The position numbers were made by a program, and so were the translations under genes. A model generated the notes under the pieces. That model was not told where the DNA came from. It made no database searches and worked only from the letters and a program-made list of their open reading frames with translations. Below are positions 46,457 to 56,226 of a stretch of 64,000 nt of DNA, one piece after another; positions within the stretch are counted from its first letter, which is position 1, and each line of letters begins with the position of its first letter. The stretch is from Tricholoma matsutake (Eukaryota > Basidiomycota > Agaricomycetes > Agaricales > Tricholomataceae). The DNA is taken from contig AP026543.1 in assembly GCA_026075535.2 (NCBI GenBank), positions 7,192,001-7,256,000 on the forward strand, written 5' to 3'.

Positions 46457-47184
46457 GTGGTGAGGACGACAAGGGAGAGGAGGGGGATGGTACACTGCTG
46501 TGAGCAACCACTCGCAGGGTGTATGAGGGGTGCGAGGATGGCACAGGCACCAACAATGACAATGGGGACAATGGGGACAACGACAATGGGACAACGGGGA
46601 CAGGGACAACAACAGGGACACAATGGGACAATGGGCCAATGGGGACACAATGATGGGGCATCAGGGTCAGGGGGATTTTTTCACTTCTTTCAAGTAGATT
46701 TTGTATTTTAGTGGCTTGAAATTTATTCTGATACATGATGAAACTATTCTATCAATGGTCTGAAAATTCCTTTGTAAAAAGGAGAAATTCATCCAGCCAA
46801 CATCCCTAATAGGATGAAAATACATTGTAGGCAGGTTCTTTCACTCCTCTTAAACCCCTGAAAAGTTGATGAAATTCAACCCAGGTAGAGGGGTGTTATT
46901 TATGCCCATATAAAGATGAAAACCATCCCATGGGATGAATTTGGTGTGGGATGAACTGGGGACAAAATGTGGGAGGTTTTCATCCCATCGACTCATCCCT
47001 TACAGGTAAGAAAAAGCATTCTTTTTCACTCCTCTTAGTGGTAGATTTTCATGCCAACTCCTGATGAAACTTATTCCATTTGGGGTTTATCAATACATGA
47101 AAACTATACCATAAATATATCATTTTACACTATCTAAAGGTATGAAATGTGGTATAGTTTTCCTACCCCTTGGGCCCCATAGTG
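46457..47184. repeat. right end of CACTA-1
   Basis: It contains the palindrome TGTGAGCAACCACTCGCAGGGTG (46496-46518, with interrupted pairing), GGGACAA low complexity, and subterminal GGATGAAAA/TTTTCATCC inverted repeats. The terminus ends CCCCATAGTG. Confidence 0.75.
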
Positions 47185-47269
47185 ATCCCTGTAATATGTA
47201 CTATGATTTTAACTTCAGATTTCCCTTTGCTAATCCATTAATTAAGTGGCCTCTAAGGTTGCCCTTATA
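47185..47269 (+). repeat. R1-old 3' LTR, piece 4 of 4
   Basis: It resumes with ATCCCTGTAATATG after CACTA-1 and ends GCCCTTATA. It carries the ATTAATTAAG-region insertion shared only with the 8030-8469 LTR. Confidence 0.88.
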
Positions 47270-47486
47270 GTCAGTTGATTCTCCCTTTGTGGTATTTATA
47301 AACCATACTCCCCAGTGTACCCCATGAGGGTTCATGGGGAACCCTCAGGGTAGAATGGAATAGAGATGCCTGTTACCAGATGTCATTTATGGGTCACTCA
47401 TTCTTCTCTCATAGTCAGATGCTATGGCTGCAGTCTTGCCAGAGAAAATGCAGTTTGATTTGAGGGAGTGGTAGAAGTACCTCCTA
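47270..47486. other. pre-insertion locus, left part
   Basis: This non-repeat-like sequence continues at 53402 once CACTA-2 is removed. On the minus strand a partial reading (LWMMT|RRYFYHSLKSN across the junction) is open for a while, but no domain was recognised. It may be a decayed element or gene. Confidence 0.35.
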
Positions 47487-47820
47487 CACTGTGACACCCA
47501 TGGGTGTGGAAAATCATCCAGTATTTCAGCCACTGAGGTGATGGAATTGAGTAGAAATTAATCCATTTTGGGTAAAATTTTTGTCCTTTATGGCCACTGA
47601 AAAAGTAATAAAAATCATCTGGTTTTTGGAGAAAAACACCCCTATAAAAGATGTGAAAATTCCCCCTCAGAATGGATGAGTGAAAGGGTTGAAAACACCT
47701 CAAAATTTGTCTGTATTCATACCCCATTGAATTCATCCATGGGGATGACTTCCATCTTCTCGATGGAGTAATTCACTACAGTTCAACTAGCTGAATTTTG
47801 ACCTTTTTTTGTGAGACTTT

Positions 47821-48012
47821 TGTAAGAGTGTCTCTTACATCAGCAAACCTTATCTACATCCGCACTCATTATCACATGTTATTCCAGTAGTATATAGTAT
47901 ACACCTTGAGTACTTGTACTGTAGCTTAGTTTCCTTCCCTGAAATATACTAAGTTCCTAACATGTTTCTGTTCCTCTGAGTCTCGAGTGTTGGAAACTCT
48001 GGCTTCCTTCCA
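47821..48012 (+). repeat. element F first LTR
   Basis: TGTAAGAGTGTCTCTTACA at its start is itself a palindrome. It ends CTTCCTTCCA. Confidence 0.88.
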
Positions 48013-50300
48013 CTTTTTTTTTTGTTACGAGCTTATTATCCACACTCTAGTACTCACTCTCACACATGCTCTTTTCCCCGAAACCTCGCTGACCCTGAAA
48101 TTTCCAAAACGGTCAATTTTTTCACACTGCTCACAAGTCCTGGGACTATCAAGAACTACTCTCATCTGGACACTGCTTATACCCCATCTCGACCCTGCCC
48201 ATCTCGCTAGCCATGTCCTTGACAGACATTGGCATCACTCAAGTCTTTTTTCTCATCACTGCTATAATCATACTATCTATTCTACTATCAGCTAGTCATG
48301 AACCACAATCAATGCCCAACATTCATCTATAACTGTCTGATGCTGGTGCCACAGGAAGATTCTAGTCCCAACTTTCCCTTATCACTTTTACATCTTGAAG
48401 GGCTGTCGGAGCTGCTCCTTCTTACAGATTCTCACCCAGGGCCTGATGATTTCCAGTCGAATAGCTCTGGCAACTTTGGTTTCCCAAACTTAGACCCATC
48501 AGCCATAGGCCTTGGCATTTCCTATGATTGGTATACCTCAGAGAAGATTCCTTCTGACACCACCTGTGGGATCGAGAATGCACTCTTGGCAGAAACTTCC
48601 CAATCAGGCCTATTTGGATCACTGTTACCAACATCATCGACTACTACCACAACCACCTGCAAGTAACTACACAACCTCACTGCTGACAACTCATGCACAG
48701 CCCCCATCAATGATGCGAACATTGCCGACAACCACCACTACCCCTTCCCCAGCCTCAATCTGGCTCCAACCACCTCGAAAATGGCAGTGCTCACTTCCAG
48801 CACAACCCACAGTGCCCCTGCACAGTCTCCAGCCCCGCTCTGAGCATCTGGAGCACCCCTGTGCTACTGCCATATCACTACCAACAATGATGGCCACTCC
48901 TGCTTCAAACCAGCTCCCAACAGCTCATAAACGATGCCATTCGCTTCCAGACCTACCTACAGCACTCTACCCAGCCCCCATGCCCCCCATTGCACACCCT
49001 GAGCTACCCAGTGTCTGTGCCGCATCATATGCATCAATGCTGACTCTCCTCATCCCACTACATTCAAAATGAGACCCTACCCTCCAAAAATGATGAAACA
49101 TGCTACCAGAGCCCTTATGCACCCCCAAGTCCCATTCCATCCACCTAGTTCGCTGCAGACACCCAGGAAGCACGTTGTTCTGCCACTGCCTGTGTCCCAC
49201 ACCCCAGCCACATCATCAGCAACTTCATGTGAACTGCTAACACCCCCCAGTTGCCACCTACACTCTATGCTCCTGCCACATCACTAACGATGCCATCTAC
49301 ATCTGGGGACATCCCCCATTCATCGTCTATGGCTCATTCACTGCCTACACCCCAGAAAGCCCAGAAATGAGCTGATTTGCTGTGTACTGCTTCCTACACC
49401 CCTGCCTTGTCACCAATGATGCTGTTGACACCTGTGGACACCCTCTGTTCACCATCTACACCCTCATCCATCATCCACCTCTCCCAGGGTATCGTGCAGA
49501 AAGCTATCTCGAAGTTGGATCTCCTGCTGTCTGATACTGTCTAGCATACTGATAACTTCTACAGCCTCTGGGAACATTACTACAGCTTCAAACAAGATAC
49601 AGAGATTGTCGACAGCCCAGAAAACTGATTCATGAGACGACAAGCAACTGTGGCCATCAAAATGTGTCATCTGCTCAACAGACGACTCCTGCCGGCCCCA
49701 CCATCTCCAATGATGACTGCTACAACCCCCTACACCTCCCATTCCCTCCCTGCTCAATTCCCAGCTCCTCATTCCACACCACGAGTTCACTGCAATGCCT
49801 CATGCATCCACCAGCTCTGCCACATCATCATCAATGTCTTTGTCAATGACAGCTGCATCCCCTGCTCTCCCCCACTCCGTACCACAGGTCACAACTGAAA
49901 ACTGATGGAGTTCACTCCTTGGTGCATCACAACACCCACCCACATGACCAACGACCCGAGTGCACTAGCAAATACCCCCTGCACCCCGCACCCCATTCTG
50001 CCCCACACTCATTCCATGTCCATGTCTGCATGCCCCCATCCATGTTACTAGCACCATCCACAACACCAGCCTCATCCACGTCACCGGCCCTGTCCCCATC
50101 CATGTCACCTGTCCTGTCCCGTCACCTGCCCCATTCATTGTCACCAGCCCTGCACCTGTCATGTCCCCTGCATTGCACCTGTCCAACCCTGACTCAGTGT
50201 TCTGGTGAACATGTAAAGTTATTTGGGATTACTACCACAACCACATTTACCTCATCACCTCCCCTCCCCCCCCAGTCATTTTTTTTGGAGTATGAGAGAG

Positions 50301-50492
50301 TGTAAGAGTGTCTCTTACATCAGCAAACCTTATCTACATCTGCACTCATCATCACATGTTATTCCAGTAGTATATAGTATATACCTCGAGTACTTGTACT
50401 GTAGCTTAGTTTCCTCCCCCAAAATATACTAAGTTCCTAACATGTTTCTGTTCCTCTGAGTCTCGAGTGTTGGAAGCTCTGGCTTCCTTCCA
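50301..50492 (+). repeat. element F second LTR
   Basis: 192 bp, nearly identical to the first LTR. Confidence 0.88.
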
Positions 50493-50677
50493 CTCCAGAG
50501 CTTCCTTCCACTCGAGACTCAGAGGAACAGAAACATGTTAGGAACTTAGTATATTTCAGGGAAGGAAACTAAGCTACAGTACAAGTACTCGAGGTATATA
50601 CTATATACTACTGGAATAACATGTGATAATGAGTGTGGATGTAGATAAGGTTTGCTGATGTAAGAGACACTCTTACA
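50493..50677 (-). repeat. element F third LTR, inverted
   Basis: It is the reverse complement of the F LTR, starting within CTCCAGAGCTTCC and ending GACACTCTTACA. Together with the preceding LTR it makes a palindrome of about 380 bp with arms of about 185 bp. Confidence 0.85.
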
Positions 50678-50751
50678 ACTTTCAGAGGGTCAGGAAAGTG
50701 GTTATCCATCCACTTTGTGGGGCCATTTCATCACATAATTTAGCAGCAAGC

Positions 50752-51177
50752 TGTAAGGGGACTAGGGGGGTGCCCTGTGTGTTTTTCCTATTTTTTATGT
50801 TCGTCCCATATTTTTCCCCACCTCATTTCCTTCTATTCTTCATTTTCTATGATTTTTCCAGATTTTATTACTAATTTTCCCTTGCTATCATGTTTGTGTA
50901 TGTTGACACTTTTATATTTAGAGGCGGAGTACCCCTTCCGACACATACCCCTTGGTATGATGTCATTCGGCAGCCTTGATCTGCCTATCTCCGCCTTTTT
51001 CTATTTTTAGGTTATATTTGATTTTTGTCGTCTTCACATATACTGGGCATCAGCAAGGGGATCCTTAGAGTTTTCTCTTCAGATTTCCCTTTGCTAGGTG
51101 CACCCCCAATCCCTGTATTATGTAGCATAATTTTAACTTCGGATTTCCCTTTGCTAGAGGCTTAGGTTGCCCTTATA
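50752..51177 (+). repeat. solo R1 LTR with perfect TSD
   Basis: 426 bp, TGTAAGGGGAC...GCCCTTATA, flanked by CAAGC on both sides (50747-50751 and 51178-51182). It proves the TG...TA termini and the 5-bp TSD of the R1 family. Confidence 0.95.
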
Positions 51178-51268
51178 CAAGCTTTCATGCTATTGATGAA
51201 GTATTTTTCCAAACTAACTATGTATATTTTAAATAAAAAATATGAAACAAAGATAAGAAAAATTACCA

Positions 51269-52590
51269 GGGCCCAAATGACTCTGGTCATTTGGACCCAT
51301 CATCCTGTGTCATCATTTCCCTCCTCTTGTTGTTGCATCCTGCATTATCATGCTCCTCCCCCCCTCCCCCCCCCATTTTCCTGTTGCCCCATTGTCCCAT
51401 TGTCTTGTCCCTCAATGTCATTGTCATAACCCCTCCTGTCGTTATTGGTTCATTGTTGTCCCTCTGCTCCTGGCTGCTACTCGTCGTGTCATCATCATCA
51501 TTCCACCTGCGATCCACCCCACGAGCAGTTGCTCGTGAGGCTGGGGGTGGGTGGTGTCACTGCTTCATCATCGTTGCCATGCCCTATTATTTTGTTTTCC
51601 TCCCCATCGTTTTGTGTCCCTTCCCCATTGCTTCATTCTCCTTCCCCTGTTGTTTCATCTTCCTCCTCTCTGTTTCTTTTTTTTTCTCCTCCCTGTCATT
51701 TTGTTGTCCCCACAATCCACCCTGTGAGCAAGCGGCTCACAGGTGAGGGGTGGGGGCCATTCCATCATCAGTAGCTTAAGGTAGTTAACAAAAAAGCCTG
51801 TTAGTAAAATGAAAATGAAATGAGAAAGGAAAAAAACCTACTGACAGGCCCAAGAGACATTGACAATGTCCCATGGGCCTTCTTCATTCCATTTCCTCTT
51901 CCTCGTCTCCCCGTCATTCTGGTGGGGTGCCATTGGGTTTGGTGGCGGCGTTGCTGTTTGCTATTTTGTAGTTGCTCCCATTCCCACCACTGCAAGCAGT
52001 TGCTCGCGGCAGCAGTTCTGGGTGCTGGGGCAGTGGCTGTGGCTGTTGTCATCATTGTCAGTAGTTAATTAATATCTGAAAATCTTTGTTAGTAAAAAGA
52101 AAAAGAAATGAGAAAAGGGAAAAAAAAGCATACATATGTTCCATTTCCCTCCTCCCTGCCATTTCCTAAACCTCCCCCCTGCCGCCGATTCATTTCCTGC
52201 CCCCTTGTTTTGTTTCCCTTCTCCCCCTGCTGTCCTTCCCTGCTGCCCTTGCCCTTTCTGTTGTCCCTGTCATTTGTTTGTGCCATTCCGTTGGTTTCAT
52301 TGCCCCTCGCTGTCCCATTGTTGTCCTTGGCAATAGTTAAGATTGATACCTAAAAAACTTTGTTAGTAAAAAAAGAATAGAACGAGAAAAGAAAAGAAAA
52401 TCTTCATGTGAGCCTCGCATCCTGTTTTGATGGAGAGGAGAGGGTGTGACCTATCTCACATTGGTGTCACTTGTTACCAGCCATTCAGAGCCTAAAAAAT
52501 AATGAGATACAATTAGTTCGTTCATATAAACAAGAAACGAACAAAAAAAAACATACTTAGGGCCCAAACAATGACTGTCATTTGGGCCCA
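51269..52590 (-). other. intron and palindrome cassette in CACTA-2
   Basis: In minus sense, GGGCCC-type palindromes (52560-52590, 51847-51879, 51269-51298) each lie near a GTATGT, GTTTTT or GTAATT donor-like site, followed by a T-rich stretch and CTAAC/TTAG-like acceptors. GAGCAGTTGCTC-type palindromes are at 51516, 51721 and 51988. Coding potential is low complexity. Confidence 0.45.
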
Positions 52591-52947
52591 CACAGTGTCC
52601 AAACAGGGTAGTTTGCAGCCAGTTGTGGCTCTTTCTGGTGTACGAGTGGGTGTCGTCTTGGTCATGGTCATGGTTGTGCTTGACTGTTGACAGTGTGGTG
52701 ATGGTGGTAAGTAGGAGTGGAAGTGAGAGAGCGTGCGAACATGTCAGACCTTGGTTGATATTGCATGTGAAGTTGAAGTCTCAGGTGTGCCGGGTATAGA
52801 TATGACATGTGACTTTCTGCATGAGGGCAGGTTGAAATGACTTACCTTGCACAATGCATAGATGATGAAATTCAGCCTGCTGTGGTATAAAATAATGACT
52901 GAGCAAAAAAAAAACATTCCATCTATTTGATGTTTGAGTATTAAAAG

Positions 52948-53300
52948 CACCCCTATAATTCATTCATTTTCAAGAAGAAATTTCATCCTACTCACTTATG
53001 AAAAAGTTGTAATAAAATATGTCTGACTTCCATCCGTTTGAGGTTTGAAATCTACAGTATTAAAACCACCCTTATAATTCATTCATTTACAAGAAATTTC
53101 ATCCTACTCACTTATGAAAAAGTTGTAATAAAATATGTCTGACTTCCATCCATTTGAGGTTTGAAATCTACAGTATTAAAACCACCCCTATAATTCATTC
53201 ATTTACAAGAAGAAATTTCATCCTATTCACTTATGAAAAAGTTGTAATAAAATATGTCTGAATTCCATCCATTTGAGGTTTGAAATCTACAGTATGAAAA
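52948..53300 (+). repeat. three tandem units of 116-119 bp
   Basis: Units starting at 52948, 53067 and 53183 share CACCCCTATAATTCATTC, TTTCATCC and AATCTACAGTAT. They lie in the subterminal region of CACTA-2, where such repeats commonly bind transposase. Confidence 0.85.
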
Positions 53301-53401
53301 TTCATCCCAAGTTCATCCATTATATATCCATTTACATTAGATATTTCCCATTTTCTTACTTGAACAGCTGAAATCCATACCCTACCAGTCTCACAGTGCT
53401 A

Positions 53402-54350
53402 GTCATCATCCACAGTTTATTATTATGCTCATACTTGTCATTAATCATGACAATGCTCAGTCCATCTGGTATTTGGCCTGGTCGACCAGTGAGGTATACT
53501 GCTTGGGCATTAGCCAACTCTTGGTTGGGTTTTCCAGCATGGCTGCCATCATCATCCTCCTCATTATCACTGTCCATGGGGTTGTCAAGGGAGCCTTTGG
53601 AGTTTCAGGCTCTGATGCCTTGGGTTTGGGAAGGAGCAGCTCCTTTGCTTGTTCCATAGTTGGGGCCAACATGCAGGGCATGGAGACCATGATGAAGGTA
53701 AAGGCAGGTTTGGATGCAAGCTTTGCTTGTTGGGCTGGATGTTCCACTGGTAAAGGGGTGGGCCTTTTGTTTGGATGATCTGGGTAATATACATCATGAG
53801 GATGGTGGTCCAAGGATGGCTCACATCACCTAGGAGGTGGAGAGAGGCTCCTTCTTCTAGGCAGGGATCATTGAGAGGGTGGAGTGGCATGGTAAGGACA
53901 GTTCATGCCAGTGTGGGAGTGGTTACCTGTAAGAATACTCTTCTTGACATCTGGGGGTGAAGGGCTGTGTGGCTGAGTCTCAACTGGACAACCTTGGTTT
54001 CATCCTCAGGGCTTTGACTCATGGGGATGCTGGCTAATGGTCATGCATGAGGCAAGTCACGCTCGCTTTTTCTGGATGGAGGTGCAAAACCAAAGGTCTG
54101 GCCATGAGATCCACTACTAAAGTAGCGGGAATATGAGCTATATCATATGGAACGACTTCTGATAGCTTCTGATACAGCGACATATCAGCAGATAAGCGGA
54201 CCCCTTACTCGTCCTCCCTTATTACAAATCTATGATGATGATGCAGTCCGGCATCGGTGATATATCGGCATTGTCAATACAAATTAGCAGGCACGCAGTA
54301 CTTTTGCAACAGCAGCAACCACGACGGCCAGGGTCCTCTTCAGACGAGCA
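53402..54350. other. transition zone between repeats and host genes
   Basis: 53402-54060 continues the locus interrupted by CACTA-2. A minus-strand frame across 53356-53577 (SIVMINDKYEHNNKLWMM, acidic MDSDNEEDDDG) is not recognised. 54060-54350 has no repeat signature and probably holds the promoter and 5' UTR of the hydrolase gene. Confidence 0.4.
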
Positions 54351-55835
54351 ATGGATGTTCAACCTACCGTTCTAGATTCTCTCCCTCCTGCTAGAGAAAT
54401 TCCATCTGCCTTTGTTGCAAGTGTACGCAGTTGGTGGGCTGCTGGAGAAAAGCAAGGTGCTATCAGCGAGGAGCGTCTTCTAAGGTAAGTTCCAGACGAC
54501 GAAAGTCTTACATGTTTACTTACGATGATTAGACGACTGCCATTCTTTCGACCTCAAAAAATGTCCTCCTCTACAAGCACTGACAGCCCCGTGGTGGCGC
54601 ACAGCTCACGAGTAGACCTCGATACCCCTAAACATTACCTCAATACCCTTGCCATCAACTCGACATCTCCATCTCCTGTAGCACCGTCTCCAGCTGTTAT
54701 ACTGCATGGATACGGCGCTGGTCTCGGTTTCTTCTTCCTAAACTATCCTGCATTAGCACAATGGGCTGGACGCCGTGGCGCCTCCGTTTATGCCGTAGAC
54801 TGGCTAGGCATGGGCCGTTCTGCCAGAGTCCCGTTCACAGTCAAAGCCAAACGCGACGATGTCGCAGGACGTGTCACTGAAGCCGAGTCGTTTTTCGTGG
54901 ACTCGCTCGAACAGTGGCGGATAAAAATGGGCCTCGAGAAGATGACACTTGTTGCCCATTCGCTCGGAGGATACTTTAGTGTTGTGTATGCACTCAAGTA
55001 TCCGACTCGAGTGAGTAAGCTGGTGCTTCTCTCGCCTGCCGGGGTTCCCCACAATCCTAATACTACCACACCATCGAGGAAAGTGACCGATGAACATGAC
55101 TCGGACGGTTCTAGCATTGCTGAGCAGAAGGTAGACAAGACTCGCGAGAGCAGAACGAGGAAGCTGTTAATGTATTTGTGGGAAGAAGGGTGGAGTCCTT
55201 TCCAAGTTGTTCGTTCTACTATGTTTTGGAGCCCTATGTTGATCGGCAAGGTTGGTTGCGGCTGTTTTATTGAGAAGATATCCATTGACATAACTTGGAT
55301 ACAGTACTCGTCACGTAGATTTACCGGCTTATCCGAGGAAGATACGCGTGACATGCATGACTACATCATGAACATCACTCTCGCCAAAGGTTCCGGTGAA
55401 TATTGCATATGTGAGTAATTTCTACGGCTGTATTTCCTTGCCCTAATGTACCGTCACCCAGCCCACATACTTGCACCTGGTGCATACGCTCGACTGCCGC
55501 TCGTCGATCGAATATCGTCACTCAAGATTCCCGTCACATTTGTTTGTACGTACCGTTCCTCCATCCATACCATCCACATGTTTCTTACGACTCATACGTA
55601 GATGGCGATCATGATTGGATGGACCCTCAGGGCGGTAAAGACTCAGTGGAAAATTTACGCCAAGCAGGCAATGGACAAGGCCGGATGTACATCGTAAATC
55701 AAGCCGGACATCACGGTATGTTCCTTTTGACAAGCTATTCGTCAACTGTCTCGTGGCTTATATTGGATTGCAGTGTACCTTGACAATCCGAAAGCCGTCA
55801 ATGACTTGCTCGTGAGGGAGCTCGATCGTCCGTAA
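54351..55835 (+). CDS. alpha/beta hydrolase, ABHD4/ABHD5-CLD1 family
   Basis: Six exons by GT-AG reading: 54351-54484, 54533-55250, 55305-55410, 55462-55545, 55602-55715 and 55774-55835. They give 405 residues with every junction in phase. The oxyanion region is HGYGAGLG (about residue 103), the nucleophile is in AHSLGGY (Ser about 188), and the acid lies in the hallmark VYGDHDWMDPQGG. The catalytic His is in NQAGHHVYLDNP. These last two motifs are characteristic of the ABHD4/ABHD5 and yeast CLD1/ICT1 group, which deacylates or acylates phospholipids (cardiolipin, lysophosphatidate). Ser is present, so an active enzyme is expected. Start chosen at the first ATG upstream of the first intron. 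A second Met in exon 2 is less likely. It is the first intact host gene after the repeats. Confidence 0.88.
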
Positions 55836-56226
55836 TCACTTTAGATTTCTAGTGGACTCCATTACTTGTAGATTTCATATACACATTTAGGATTACCATG
55901 CTTATTTGATACTTGGGTTCATTCTGTTCATTGTTCTTGTTGTTACTTAAGCTTCCCAATAATCTGTCTATTACTATCTTAAGCCTGTTTTTCTGATGGA
56001 CGCTTTCGACATTGAATGGATTCTGAAGGACTGGTCTTCTAATGTTAGTCATGCTTCTATGTTCTTTGTACCTCTAAGACACGATCATCCTCGCATGCTG
56101 CTGATGAAGGTTATACATTGGATGAGGGCCTTCTATCGACCAAGCACACAATACGTATAGGCACATCGTTAAACAGCAGGGACATGTATATTTCTGTCGG
56201 GATACCTAAATGCACGCTGAAATTGA
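55836..56226. other. convergent intergenic region
   Basis: This AT-rich 3' flank lies between the hydrolase (+) and the methyltransferase (-) genes. No further feature was seen. Confidence 0.5.

Larger units (their letters stand above)
23149..47184. mobile_element. CACTA-1, CACTA-type (EnSpm) transposon with large nested inserts
   Basis: The left end CACTGTGGACCTGGCATGG and the reverse complement of the right end, CACTATGGGGCCCAAGGGG, form an imperfect terminal inverted repeat continuing into GGTAGG. The 3-bp TSD ATC is perfect (23146-23148 and 47185-47187), and joining there restores the R1 LTR. Subterminal regions (23160-23690 and 46690-47170) are rich in short GGATGAA/TTCATCC inverted repeats, typical of this superfamily. 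Without inserts it is about 3.3-4 kb. No transposase is evident. It carries the intron-plus-palindrome cassette. Confidence 0.85.
8030..47269 (+). mobile_element. R1-old, degenerate chromovirus holding most later insertions
   Basis: Its two LTRs (8030-8469, and a four-piece 3' LTR ending at 47269) share a 14-bp-scale insertion near the 3' end (around ATTAATTAAG) that other R1 LTRs lack, so they form a pair. Between them are decayed gag, pol and chromodomain matching the younger R1 copy at 28712-35190. Removing hAT-4, hAT-2, E and CACTA-1 leaves about 7 kb, the size of the younger copy. CpG sites are largely converted to TpG/CpA. Confidence 0.85.
47821..50677 (+). mobile_element. element F, non-autonomous LTR element with a third, inverted LTR
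   Basis: Direct LTRs 47821-48012 and 50301-50492 (192 bp each) are followed directly by an inverted copy of the LTR (50493-50677). The TSD ACTTT (47816-47820 and 50678-50682) flanks the whole three-LTR unit, so it was inserted as one piece. The interior (48013-50300) is Pro/Thr/His-rich in translation, with frames such as 48512-49072 but no retroelement domain. A purine tract (GGAGTATGAGAGAG) precedes the second LTR. It resembles a LARD/TRIM-type element. Confidence 0.85.
47487..53398. mobile_element. CACTA-2, second CACTA-type transposon with nested inserts
   Basis: The left end CACTGTGACACCC and the reverse complement of the right end CACTGTGAGACTGGTAGGG share the CACTGTG terminus with CACTA-1. 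The TSD CTA is perfect (47484-47486 and 53399-53401). It contains element F (47821-50677) and a solo R1 LTR (50752-51177). Its own body (51178-53398, minus sense) matches CACTA-1's left half in order, including a shared segment around 52740-52840 equivalent to 23700-23790. No transposase was recognised. Confidence 0.82.

Noticed and set aside
8025..47274. TSD for R1-old (GTTGC versus GTCAG)
   Set aside because: Only two of five bases agree. The element is called from its LTR pair and internal homology instead.
48512..49072. 186-codon frame inside element F as a gag
   Set aside because: Thr/Pro/His-rich with no capsid, knuckle or protease motif; more likely a by-product of CCACC-rich sequence.
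52948..53300. CRISPR-like repeat array
   Set aside because: Contiguous tandem repeats of 116-119 bp without spacers, in a eukaryotic transposon end.
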